This document shows positions 1 through 7,005 of a stretch of DNA of 10,067 nucleotides, in pieces. The notes below the pieces were generated by a model, which saw only the letters and a program-made list of their open reading frames with translations, was not told where the DNA came from and searched no databases. Source of the DNA: Desulfurivibrio alkaliphilus (GTDB lineage Bacteria > Desulfobacterota > Desulfobulbia > Desulfobulbales > Desulfurivibrionaceae); assembly GCA_011048585.1 (NCBI GenBank), contig DSDS01000031.1:1-10067 (forward strand). The letters run 5' to 3'. The position numbers and the translations under genes were made by a program. Numbering within the stretch: the first letter of the stretch is position 1; every line of letters begins with the position of its first letter.

Positions 1-33
1 ACACACCAAGAAAAAATGTAATTCCCTTAGGCT

Positions 34-62
34 TTGGCTTTTTCAGTAAGGACTGCTATCAT
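34..62 (+). promoter_or_regulatory. Predicted sigma-70 promoter of the AAA ATPase gene
   Basis: A -35 box TTGGCT (34-39, 4/6 to consensus) is followed after 17 bases by TATCAT (57-62, 5/6 to the -10 consensus). Transcription would begin near 69, giving a leader of about 47 bases before the ATG at 117. The fit in spacing and sequence is good, but it is a prediction only. Confidence 0.55.
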
Positions 63-116
63 ACGCAACCAGCTTTATGGCAGCACCGTTTTTTCAACCA
101 AGCAGGGAATAGAACC

Positions 117-2396
117 ATGGCCAAAAAGAATACAACCCCACGACACGCCGACGAGCAAGGCAAAGTACTGCTCCTGGGCTCCAAAGTGCGGATCACCAAT
201 ATGCCGGTCAAGGAGGTCAGCCTGCTGCAGGAGGGCAGCCTGCCGGCTTACGGCTACAATCCCGGCGATCAGATCGAGCTGCTGGCCGGCGCGGTGAGCA
301 TCGAACATGGCCGTCTGGAACAGACCCACACCTGGCTGACCGCCTTCCTGGGGGGCACCGAGCCGGCCCCGGCCATCGACTCCTTCACTTACGGGGAACC
401 AAAGGAGATCTACCAGATTTTCCGTAACCGCCTGGCCGCCCCCGGCAGCAAAGCGGAAAAAGGCTGGTTCATGTTCCAGCAGTTTTTGCCCCCGGAGGGT
501 CGGCGGGTCAGCACCCACGACCTGGAGATCACCGCCGATAATCGGGCGATCCTGGGGGGGAACCGGGGGATCATGGTGGTGGACGACTCCGGCCATCCCC
601 CCGCCGCCAGCGCCGAGTTGGCCGCGATCAACCCCGACGCCTGGGTGATTGCCCTAGGGATCGGCGTGGCCCACTGGCGGGAGTGGGCCACGCGTTTCGG
701 GGAAAAATTCTGTCTCTTCTGCCGACTCTCCGACCTGGAAACCACCCGGATGGAGATGGACAGTTCGGTGATCTGGGAAACCATTGTGGCCATGGCCTTG
801 CGGGCCCTGCGCACCTCGGAGGTGGGCCTCTGGGAAAATGATCGCTTTCTCTGCCATATCGTGGTGGAGATGTATCCCCATGGAGTGATGTATGTGGGCC
901 CCGAAGGCGGTTTTTTCTGCCATCGGCGGGGTCGCCTGCCCGAGAAGAGTTCTCCCCGGCACAAGGGTTCGGCGCCCTGCTACGACACCCTGGCCACCTC
1001 GCTACTGGCCGGGGACTGGTTGCAGTCCGGCGCCCCGCTGTTCTCCCGCAACGCCTTCTTCGATTACTCCACCCGGCTGCTGAAAAACTGGCGGCAACTG
1101 CACGAGGGGGGTTACGCCTTCGACCAGGCCCTGCGCCTGCCGGAGCTGGATTTCGCCTCGGTTTTTCTCAACGGCCGCCCCTGCTCCTATCTGGAGCGGG
1201 AGGAGGACCCCTGCTTCATCAAACTACCGCCCCTGACCCCCGAGTTCGAGCGGGTGCTGGAGCTGGTCTCCTGCCAACAGTGGCACGAGACCAAAAAAGA
1301 GGCGATTCGCGACTTCTTTCCCTGGCCCGCCAGCCCCTTTGTCCGCCAGCGGATGGGGCCGATGGCCGGCGATTGCATCGGGGTGATCGCCGAGGTACTC
1401 CACTATCTGAAAAACGAGGTGAGTTGGAAGAAGGGGTTTGAGGAGTTGCGGATGTTCCACGTCGGCCATCTGCGCACCACCGACCCCGCCGAAATCGAAA
1501 CGGTGGTAACCCTGCAGAACGTAATGGACTCCTACGTTTCCCGCGAACAGGTACAGCGGCCGCTCTGCGTGGGGGTTTTCGGACCGCCGGGATCGGGTAA
1601 ATCATTCGCGGTCAAGGAGGTGGCCCGGGTGATCGGGCGCCGCTTCGATATCAATCCCTTTGATTTCTTCGAATTCAACCTGACCCAGTTCGAAGGCCCG
1701 GCCGAGATCAACAGCGCCATCGACGCCATCCGGGCCTCGGTGGCCAAGGGCAAGGTGCCCATCGTCTTCTGGGATGAGTTCGACTGCCGTTACGATCGCC
1801 ATGAATTCGGCTACCTGCGCTACTTTCTGCCCGCCATGCAGGACGGCATCACCTATGTCCATGGGGTGCCTTACAACATCGGCCGCTCCATCTTCGTCTT
1901 TGCCGGCGGCGTCAAGGCCAGCTACGACGGCATGGCCGCTCTGCTCAACCCCGCCCAGCCGGAAACCCTGCAACTGGCCCGCACCCTTAAAATTCCCGAT
2001 TTCCTCAGCCGGCTGCGGGTGGTGCTGGATATCGACGATATCGTCATCCCCCCCGAACTGCTCTGCGGCAAGGCCGGTCCCCAGGAGCTGGCCCGACTGC
2101 GGCGGATCCTGATCAAGCGGGCCTTTATCATCGCCCACCAGATGGACACCCACTGGAAAAAGGCGGCCCGCAAAACCTCCGGCCTGCTGCTGCGGCTGCT
2201 GCTGGCTGAATACAGGTTCGGCGCCCGCTCCATCGAGGCGGTGATCGAAGCCTCCGGGGCTTCCGATCGCCTGGTTTACGGGCTGCCGGAACTGATCGCC
2301 CCCTCCGCCGCCCGGGTCCATGCTTCCTGGCAGACGGAACTGGAACGGCTGGTGGACCTGGCCCGCAAGCAGCAGGGGCTGCGTGAGGTCTGGTGA
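117..2396 (+). CDS. AAA-family ATPase with large unrecognised N-terminal region
   Basis: The protein has 759 residues. The C-terminal half is an AAA ATPase module. A Walker A motif GPPGSGKS lies at residues 489-496, and a Walker B-like stretch PIVFWDEFD at about 548-556 supplies the acidic D553/E554 pair. A sensor-1-like strand (IFVFAGG) follows, then R632 and R634 in FLSRLR as candidate arginine-finger or sensor residues. A helical lid with ARSIEAVIEAS closes the protein. From memory, this module resembles that of large bacterial ATPases annotated with RyR-type domains, but I see no RyR domain here. Residues 1 to about 480 match no family I can name. They are soluble, with no signal peptide or membrane helix. 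The start is supported by GCAGGG upstream, a moderate ribosome site, and by the promoter at 34-62. The gene stands alone, since the next gene has its own promoter. Substrate and role are unknown; remodelling of a protein or complex is the general AAA expectation. Confidence 0.85.
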   Translation: MAKKNTTPRHADEQGKVLLLGSKVRITNMPVKEVSLLQEGSLPAYGYNPGDQIELLAGAVSIEHGRLEQTHTWLTAFLGGTEPAPAIDSFTYGEPKEIYQIFRNRLAAPGSKAEKGWFMFQQFLPPEGRRVSTHDLEITADNRAILGGNRGIMVVDDSGHPPAASAELAAINPDAWVIALGIGVAHWREWATRFGEKFCLFCRLSDLETTRMEMDSSVIWETIVAMALRALRTSEVGLWENDRFLCHIVVEMYPHGVMYVGPEGGFFCHRRGRLPEKSSPRHKGSAPCYDTLATSLLAGDWLQSGAPLFSRNAFFDYSTRLLKNWRQLHEGGYAFDQALRLPELDFASVFLNGRPCSYLEREEDPCFIKLPPLTPEFERVLELVSCQQWHETKKEAIRDFFPWPASPFVRQRMGPMAGDCIGVIAEVLHYLKNEVSWKKGFEELRMFHVGHLRTTDPAEIETVVTLQNVMDSYVSREQVQRPLCVGVFGPPGSGKSFAVKEVARVIGRRFDINPFDFFEFNLTQFEGPAEINSAIDAIRASVAKGKVPIVFWDEFDCRYDRHEFGYLRYFLPAMQDGITYVHGVPYNIGRSIFVFAGGVKASYDGMAALLNPAQPETLQLARTLKIPDFLSRLRVVLDIDDIVIPPELLCGKAGPQELARLRRILIKRAFIIAHQMDTHWKKAARKTSGLLLRLLLAEYRFGARSIEAVIEASGASDRLVYGLPELIAPSAARVHASWQTELERLVDLARKQQGLREVW

Positions 2397-2411
2397 AGGT
2401 TCGGGAAAAAC

Positions 2412-2441
2412 TTGACAATAAGTGGCTGCCTAAATTATTTT
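2412..2441 (+). promoter_or_regulatory. Predicted promoter of the DtxR-like gene
   Basis: A perfect TTGACA (2412-2417) is followed after 18 bases by TATTTT (2436-2441, 4/6). It starts 16 bases past the stop codon of the ATPase gene, which argues that the regulator is transcribed independently. The -10 box lies inside an inverted repeat, listed separately. Confidence 0.6.
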
Positions 2442-2443
2442 AG
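2430..2443. promoter_or_regulatory. Inverted repeat over the -10 box, candidate operator
   Basis: CTAAA (2430-2434) and TTTAG (2439-2443) form a 5-base inverted repeat around TTAT, covering the predicted -10 box. Many DtxR/MntR-family repressors bind AT-rich dyads and control their own gene, so autoregulation is a reasonable inference. The repeat is short and is not a clear match to the classical DtxR box. Confidence 0.35.
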
Positions 2444-2478
2444 AGCTTCCGAAAACAGTTCATCAAGGAACTAAAGCT

Positions 2479-2973
2479 ATGCCCAAAAGCGGAACACGAC
2501 TCAGCGCCAGCCTGGAAGATTACCTGGAGACCATCCACCATATCGTGGCCGAGAAGCAGGTGGCCCGGGCCAAGGAGATCGCCGCCCGGCTCAAGGTGAG
2601 CCGTTCGTCGGTGACCGAGGCCTTCCGGTCCCTCTCCCAGAAAGGGCTGATCAACTACGCCCCCTACGAGGTGATCACCCTGACCCCCGCCGGGGAGAAG
2701 GCCGCCCGGGATGTTATCCAGCGCCACCAGGCGTTGAAGAGCTTTTTCCTGCGGGTTCTGGCGGTGGATGAAGAGCTGGCTGAAGAGGGGGCCTGCCGGA
2801 TCGAGCACACCGCCCCCCGGGAGATCATCGATCGCCTGAGCCTGCTGATGCGTTTCATCGATGACTGCCCGCGGGGGGGAGCTGACTGGATCAAAAGCTT
2901 CAGCCGATACTGCCTGGGCGGCAAGACCCCGGAAAAATGCCAGGAATGCATCACTCTTTGTCTGGATAAATAA
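2479..2973 (+). CDS. DtxR/MntR-family metal-dependent transcriptional repressor
   Basis: The protein has 164 residues. An N-terminal winged helix-turn-helix spans about residues 8-72 (LEDYLETI, then RAKEIAARLKVSRSSVTEAF, then a wing ending in ITLTPAGEKAA). The metal-binding and dimerisation domain follows. Aligned by eye with MntR, the ligand positions are D14, E17, H83, C106, E109 and H110. Cys at 106, in CRIEH, matches Cys102 of DtxR rather than the Glu of MntR, which favours iron or a mixed metal response over strict manganese. There is no C-terminal SH3 domain; the tail instead carries C130, C145, C154, C157 and C161, including a CxxCxxxC cluster. AAGGA nine bases before the ATG supports the start. 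No metal transporter lies in the window, so its targets are not visible. It presumably represses metal uptake or efflux genes when loaded with metal. Confidence 0.88.
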   Translation: MPKSGTRLSASLEDYLETIHHIVAEKQVARAKEIAARLKVSRSSVTEAFRSLSQKGLINYAPYEVITLTPAGEKAARDVIQRHQALKSFFLRVLAVDEELAEEGACRIEHTAPREIIDRLSLLMRFIDDCPRGGADWIKSFSRYCLGGKTPEKCQECITLCLDK

Positions 2974-3062
2974 TGACAAGCCTGGGCGGCACCCCATGGG
3001 GCCGGCCCGTTGAGCGCCAAAACCCACAAGCAACAACCGCAAGGGAAGAAAGAGGGTAAAAA

Positions 3063-3254
3063 ATGGAAGGATCGTTTCGCGAGGGCTGGTTTAAGCACCC
3101 CACTCTGGGCTTGATTCGCATCTTCATCAAGGGCCCGGACTGGGTCTATGTCTGCTACACCAGTAATGGAGAAAAGGCCCTTTCCAAGGAAAGGCCGCTG
3201 GACAGCTGGACCTGGGCTTTAAGTGAACCCGGCCACGCCGACGCCACCCACTGA
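3063..3254 (+). CDS. Small hypothetical protein, aromatic-rich
   Basis: This is a 63-residue soluble protein without cysteine clusters or membrane segments. It is rich in Trp, Tyr and Phe; GLIRIFIKGPDWVYVCYTS looks like two beta strands, suggesting a small beta-rich fold. I do not recognise the family. A GAGGG ribosome site six bases before the ATG supports translation. It begins 89 bases after the DtxR-like gene on the same strand with no clear terminator between, so it may share that transcript and perhaps the metal regulation. A spurious ORF remains possible given the short length. Confidence 0.55.
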   Translation: MEGSFREGWFKHPTLGLIRIFIKGPDWVYVCYTSNGEKALSKERPLDSWTWALSEPGHADATH

Positions 3255-3279
3255 GGTCACCCCACCCACCGCCGCCGAA

Positions 3280-3303
3280 CGGGGGATGGACACCCATCCC
3301 CCG
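3280..3303. terminator. Perfect hairpin between convergent genes
   Basis: CGGGGGATGG (3280-3289) and CCATCCCCCG (3294-3303) form a perfect 10-bp stem with a 4-base loop. It sits between the stop of the 63-residue ORF (3254) and the stop of the converging aminotransferase (3314). The position suits a shared terminator, but neither strand has a T-run after the stem, so it may act as a 3'-end stabiliser or a weak terminator. Confidence 0.5.
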
Positions 3304-3313
3304 GCAAAACTGT

Positions 3314-4522
3314 TTAGACCAAACCCCCCAAGGCTTTGGCCAGTCTTTGCATCCCCTCCTCCAGAATCTCCATCGAGGTGGCAAAAGAGAAACGGATAAA
3401 CTGGTCGGCCCCAAAGGCCGCCCCCGGCACCGTGGCCAGCAAAGCCTCCTCCAGCAGATAATCGGCCAGGCTCACCGAATCATTGATCACCTTGCCGCTG
3501 CCGCTCTTTTTGCCGAAATAGGCGGAAACATTGGGAAAGACATAGAAAGCCCCCCGGGGACGCACGCAGCTCACCCCCGGGATGGCGGTCAGAGCGCCGA
3601 TGATGAAATCAAGCCGGGGCAAAAAGGCATCCCGCATCTCCTGGGGAAAATCCTGGGGGCCGGTCAGGGCCGCCAGGGCCGCCTTCTGGGCCACCGAGGA
3701 GGGGTTGGAGGTGGCCTGACTCTGGATCTTGTTCATGGCCGCGATGATATGCTTGGGGCCGGCGGTATAGCCGATCCGCCAGCCGGTCATGGCGAACGAC
3801 TTGGAAACCCCGTTGAGGATCAGGGTTCGCTGGGCCAGTCGGGGGTCCACATCCAGAATGTGGGGCAACTTCCCGCCCCCATAAACGATGGTGTCGTAAA
3901 TATCGTCGGAGATCACCACCCAGCCCCGCTCCAGGGCCAGTTCACCAATGGCTTCCAGGGCCCTGGCGGAAAGTACCGAGCCGGTGGGGTTGGAGGGGCT
4001 GTTGAGAATAATGCCCCGGGTTTTGGCGGTGGCGTAGCGTACCAGCACCGCCGGGTCCAGGTCGAAATCGCTCTTTTCATCCAGGGGCACGATCACCGGA
4101 GTGGCGCCGGCCAGCTGAACAATCGGCGGGTAACTAACCCAGTAGGGGGCCGGCACCAGCACTTCATCGCCGGGGCCGAACAGGGCCTGGGCCATGTTGT
4201 AGAGCCCATGCTTGCCGCCGCAGCTGACCTGGATCTGGTCCGGCTGATAGTGCCAGCCGTGGTCGGCGGCCATCCGGTCACAAACCGCCTGGCGCAGAGG
4301 CAGGATGCCGGGAACCGGGGTGTAACGGGTGAAACCCTGATCGATGGCCTCCTTGCCCGCCTCCCGCACATGGGCCGGAGTGTCGAAATCCGGCTCTCCG
4401 ACGCTGAAATTCAACACATCGGCGCCCTCGGCCTTCAACGCCTTGGCCTTGGCATCAACCGCCAGGGTAGGCGAAGCCTTGATCTCTTTCACCCGGGCCG
4501 CCAGTTCAACGGGAGCATCCAT
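3314..4522 (-). CDS. Class Ib aspartate aminotransferase (PLP-dependent)
   Basis: The enzyme transfers the amino group between aspartate or glutamate and the matching 2-oxo acid in the cytoplasm, linking carbon metabolism to amino-acid synthesis. With the start at 4522 it has 402 residues, the usual length for type Ib enzymes. Visible family motifs are FSVGEPDFDTP near the N-terminus, the conserved NSPSNPTG, SDDIYD, and SKSFAMTGWRIGY, whose K241 is the expected pyridoxal-phosphate Schiff-base lysine. R377 in FIRFSFATS is the expected substrate-carboxylate arginine. The open frame extends 20 codons upstream, to 4582, but that part overlaps the end of truA and lacks family similarity. GGAGG at 4534-4538 is 11 bases before the chosen ATG. 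It lies about 40 bases after truA on the same strand. Related aminotransferases with other substrates (prephenate, aromatic) cannot be excluded. Confidence 0.92.
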   Translation of the reverse strand: MDAPVELAARVKEIKASPTLAVDAKAKALKAEGADVLNFSVGEPDFDTPAHVREAGKEAIDQGFTRYTPVPGILPLRQAVCDRMAADHGWHYQPDQIQVSCGGKHGLYNMAQALFGPGDEVLVPAPYWVSYPPIVQLAGATPVIVPLDEKSDFDLDPAVLVRYATAKTRGIILNSPSNPTGSVLSARALEAIGELALERGWVVISDDIYDTIVYGGGKLPHILDVDPRLAQRTLILNGVSKSFAMTGWRIGYTAGPKHIIAAMNKIQSQATSNPSSVAQKAALAALTGPQDFPQEMRDAFLPRLDFIIGALTAIPGVSCVRPRGAFYVFPNVSAYFGKKSGSGKVINDSVSLADYLLEEALLATVPGAAFGADQFIRFSFATSMEILEEGMQRLAKALGGLV

Positions 4523-4544
4523 AATCGTCCTTACCTCCAGTGGG

Positions 4545-4561
4545 TTAACTGATCCAGTTAA
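4545..4561. repeat. Perfect inverted repeat between truA and the aminotransferase gene
   Basis: TTAACTG (4545-4551) and CAGTTAA (4555-4561) form a 7-bp dyad around a 3-base centre, followed by the palindrome TTAATATTAA (4558-4567) overlapping the truA stop. This is an AT-rich island in GC-rich surroundings, placed just before the ribosome site of the aminotransferase. It could be an operator or a small RNA hairpin. There is no long T-run for a standard terminator. Confidence 0.5.
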
Positions 4562-4563
4562 TA

Positions 4564-5376
4564 TTAATAGTAAACCTGCCACAGGGTCAAACCGCAGGCC
4601 GGAGCGGTGGGACCGGCCTGGGCGCGATCACCAAGGGCCAGCAACTCGCCCAGCGATTCCGGCCGCCGCCGGCCCCGACCCACCTCAATCAGGGTTCCGG
4701 CAATATTGCGCACCATATGGCGCAGGAAACCGTCACCGGCCACCAGCAGGCGATAGCTTGCCCCTCCCGCCTGACTCTGGCCCACCGCAAAACCCCACCC
4801 CGTTTCATCCCGCTCCAGAGTCAAGCGAGTCAAGCAGCGCACCGCGCCCCGCCCCCGCTCGGCCTTTTCATCTCCAGCCCGAGTGCGCGAACCGGCGGCT
4901 TCAAAGGAAGAAAAGTCATGTTCCCCGATAAGCTGCGGCAGGGCCGCCCGCGTCGCCTCCAGATCAAACGCGCCGGGAAAATGGGCGCAATAGAGGCGCC
5001 GACAGGGGGGCATGACCGCGGCGGTGGTAAAAAAATAGAGGTAAGCCTTACCCCGGGCACTAAAACGGGCGTGAAACCCGGGTTCGACCTCCTCGGCCGC
5101 CAGAATGCGAATATCGGGCGGCAGCATGCTGTTCAATCCCCGCCGGTAAGCCTCCAAAGGCAGGCTCCGCTCGGGTTGGAAGTTGGCCACCATCCCCAGG
5201 GCATGGACCCCGGCGTCGGTCCGGCCGGCTCCATGGACCACCACCCGATGCCCCAGCATCCGGCCCAGGGCAACCTCCAGCGATTCCTGGATGGTGGGAC
5301 GGTCACGCTGGCGTTGCCAACCGTCATAAGCGGTGCCGTCATAGGCGATGGTCAGCTTAACGTTAGCGGCGGCCAT
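4564..5376 (-). CDS. truA: tRNA pseudouridine synthase A
   Basis: TruA converts uridines 38-40 of the anticodon stem-loop of many tRNAs to pseudouridine. With the start at 5376 the protein has 270 residues, typical for the family. The N-terminus VKLTIAYDGTAYDGWQRQ is characteristic. The catalytic aspartate is D54 in GAGRTDAGVHA, and FLRHMVRNIAGTLIEVGRGR near the C-terminus is the second hallmark. The open frame reaches 5436, but the extra 20 codons overlap the 3' end of argC and do not look like TruA. The ATG at 5376 has AAAGG at about five bases, made from the last bases of argC. Only 8 bases separate it from the argC stop, so the two genes are probably cotranscribed and translationally coupled. 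Confidence 0.96.
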   Translation of the reverse strand: MAAANVKLTIAYDGTAYDGWQRQRDRPTIQESLEVALGRMLGHRVVVHGAGRTDAGVHALGMVANFQPERSLPLEAYRRGLNSMLPPDIRILAAEEVEPGFHARFSARGKAYLYFFTTAAVMPPCRRLYCAHFPGAFDLEATRAALPQLIGEHDFSSFEAAGSRTRAGDEKAERGRGAVRCLTRLTLERDETGWGFAVGQSQAGGASYRLLVAGDGFLRHMVRNIAGTLIEVGRGRRRPESLGELLALGDRAQAGPTAPACGLTLWQVYY

Positions 5377-5384
5377 GAAAACCT

Positions 5385-6425
5385 TTAAGGAAACAGCGGC
5401 ACCAGCTGCAAGCCCTGCTCTTCGGGGAAACCGCAAAGCAGGTTGAGATTCTGTACCGCCTGACCGGCCGCGCCCTTGACCAGATTATCGATGGCCGAGA
5501 GCACGATCACCCGGCCAGTGCGGCTGTCCAGCCGCAGGGCCAGATCACAGAAGTTGCTGCCCCGGACATACTGGGTGGCCGGCAACTGCCCGTCGGGCAG
5601 CACCCGCACAAAGGGTTCCCCGGCATAAAAATCGGTCAGCAGCTTGCTCAGGGCGGCCTGATCGATCTTTACGGTCAACTGGGCATAGATGGTGCTGAGC
5701 ATCCCCCGGGACATCGGCACCAGGTGGGGCGTAAAGCTGACCGCCAAGGAACGGCCGCAGAGCAGGCCCAGTTCCTGTTCGATTTCGGGGGTGTGGCGAT
5801 GTTCGGCCACCTTGTAGGCCCGAAAGCCGTCGGTCACCTCGCAGTAGAGGGTCCCCACCGCGGCGGCTCGCCCCGCCCCGGAAGTGCCGCTTTTGGCGTC
5901 GATGACCAGGCTATCCGGATCGATACACCGCGCCTTGAGCAGGGGGGCCAAGGCCAGCAGAACAGTGGTGGGATAGCAACCGGGATTGGCCACCAGTCGG
6001 GCCTTGGCGATAGCCTCCCGATGCAGTTCCGGCAGGCCGTAGACCGCTTCGGCCAGGAGCTCCGGCGCCGAGTGGGGCTGATACCACTGTTCGTAAACCT
6101 GCCGCTGGTGGAGACGAAAATCGGCCGAGAGATCGATCACCTTGGCCCCGGTGGCCAGCAGACCCGGCACCACCGACATGGCGGTCTGATGGGGCACGGC
6201 GGTGAAAAAAAGATCGGCCCGGCCGGCGGGATCCAGACCGGTTGGGTCCTCACAGACCAGACCGGTTCTTCCCGCCAGATGGGGGAAAACCTGAGCCAGG
6301 GCCTTCCCGGCGTACTGGCGGGAGGTGGCCAGGGTGAGTTCAACCTGCGGGTGATTGACCAGCAGGCGCACCAGTTCGGCCCCGGTATAGCCGGAAGCTC
6401 CGATAATTCCAACTTTTATCATCAA
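5385..6425 (-). CDS. argC: N-acetyl-gamma-glutamyl-phosphate reductase
   Basis: ArgC reduces N-acetyl-glutamyl phosphate to N-acetylglutamate semialdehyde with NADPH, the third step of arginine (ornithine) synthesis. The 346 residues match the family length. An N-terminal Rossmann motif, VGIIGASGYTGAELVRLL, binds NADPH. The catalytic cysteine is C150 in VANPGCYPT, and KSGTSGAGR plus EHRHTPEIEQ are further conserved segments. Two ATG codons are adjacent; the first (6425) is chosen because GGGGGA lies 7 bases before it. The gene follows rpsI on the same strand, beyond a strong intrinsic terminator. I find no convincing promoter in the roughly 60 bases after that terminator, so expression may rely on readthrough. 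Confidence 0.96.
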   Translation of the reverse strand: MMIKVGIIGASGYTGAELVRLLVNHPQVELTLATSRQYAGKALAQVFPHLAGRTGLVCEDPTGLDPAGRADLFFTAVPHQTAMSVVPGLLATGAKVIDLSADFRLHQRQVYEQWYQPHSAPELLAEAVYGLPELHREAIAKARLVANPGCYPTTVLLALAPLLKARCIDPDSLVIDAKSGTSGAGRAAAVGTLYCEVTDGFRAYKVAEHRHTPEIEQELGLLCGRSLAVSFTPHLVPMSRGMLSTIYAQLTVKIDQAALSKLLTDFYAGEPFVRVLPDGQLPATQYVRGSNFCDLALRLDSRTGRVIVLSAIDNLVKGAAGQAVQNLNLLCGFPEEQGLQLVPLFP

Positions 6426-6484
6426 CAGTTCCCCCTTCTCCTGGCAAAATAGCCCGGGGACGGCCCACCCGGGAGGTACAACGC

Positions 6485-6523
6485 AAAAAAGGGAAGGAGC
6501 TCTTGGCGAGCACCTTCCCTTTT
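6485..6523 (-). terminator. Intrinsic terminator after rpsI
   Basis: On the minus strand AAAAGGGAAGG (6523-6513) pairs perfectly with CCTTCCCTTTT (6497-6487). An inner 4-bp stem beyond one A-A mismatch (6508-6511 with 6499-6502) and a 5-base loop complete the hairpin. The T-run extends to 6485. This is a textbook rho-independent terminator about 55 bases past the rpsI stop. The plus strand ends in only four T residues, so action is mainly on minus-strand transcripts. Confidence 0.85.
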
Positions 6524-6578
6524 GCCGTCGTGCATAGGCTGACGATTCCGAGGCCGAAAAGGCGGCCTCGCCTCCGCT

Positions 6579-6974
6579 TTAACGCTTGGAGAACTGGAAT
6601 CTGGCCCGCGCCGCACGCTGGCCATACTTTTTCCGCTCCTTGCTCCGGGGGTCACGGGTCAGGAGGCCGGCCCGCTTCAAGGTGGTACGCAACTCGGGAT
6701 CGGCCTCGGTCAGGGCCCGGGATATCCCGTGGCGCAGAGCCTCGGCCTGGGCATTCTTACCGCCGCCACGCAGAGTGGCCATGACGTCGAACTTAACCTT
6801 GGTTTCGGTGATCACCAGCGGTTTTTCCACCACCGCCCGCGAATATTCGCCGCCATCGAAATAATCTTCCAACGCCCGCTTGTTGACCAGAATCTGGCCG
6901 CTGCCCGGCTTCAACCAGACCCGCGCGATCGCTGTCTTGCGCTTGCCGGTGGCGTAAATGCTGTTATCTGCCAT
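6579..6974 (-). CDS. rpsI: Small ribosomal subunit protein S9
   Basis: S9 is a 30S protein whose C-terminal tail reaches the ribosomal P site and contacts the tRNA anticodon stem. The 131 residues match the family. Hallmarks are YATGKRKTAIARVWLKPG at the N-terminus, the glycine-rich LRGGGKNAQAEALRHGISRAL, and the basic tail ending in ARFQFSKR. AGGAG lies 11 bases before the ATG. It begins 31 bases after rplM, the near-universal rplM-rpsI pairing, and its transcript is expected to stop at the terminator at 6485-6523. Confidence 0.98.
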   Translation of the reverse strand: MADNSIYATGKRKTAIARVWLKPGSGQILVNKRALEDYFDGGEYSRAVVEKPLVITETKVKFDVMATLRGGGKNAQAEALRHGISRALTEADPELRTTLKRAGLLTRDPRSKERKKYGQRAARARFQFSKR

Positions 6975-7005
6975 GATCTCTCAAACTCCTGAATAGGGGG
7001 TTGGA

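Noticed and set aside
1602..2321. 239-codon open frame antisense to the AAA ATPase
   Set aside because: Composition is Gly, Asp and Gln rich with no family signature; it overlaps the conserved Walker B and lid region of the ATPase.
2982..3008. GC-rich imperfect hairpin after the DtxR-like gene
   Set aside because: It needs two bulges and a tiny loop, and no T-run follows, so I do not call it a terminator.
3347..4552. Long 401-codon open frame on the plus strand opposite the aminotransferase
   Set aside because: It lies entirely antisense to a clear enzyme gene, is dominated by Gly, Gln, His and Arg, and has no good ribosome site. It is a by-product of GC-rich codon use.
4523..4582. Extended start for the aminotransferase
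   Set aside because: The extra 20 codons overlap the truA end and have no family similarity; the ribosome site favours 4522.
5377..5436. Extended start for truA
   Set aside because: The extra 20 codons overlap argC and do not resemble TruA; the ATG at 5376 has a ribosome site and matches family length.
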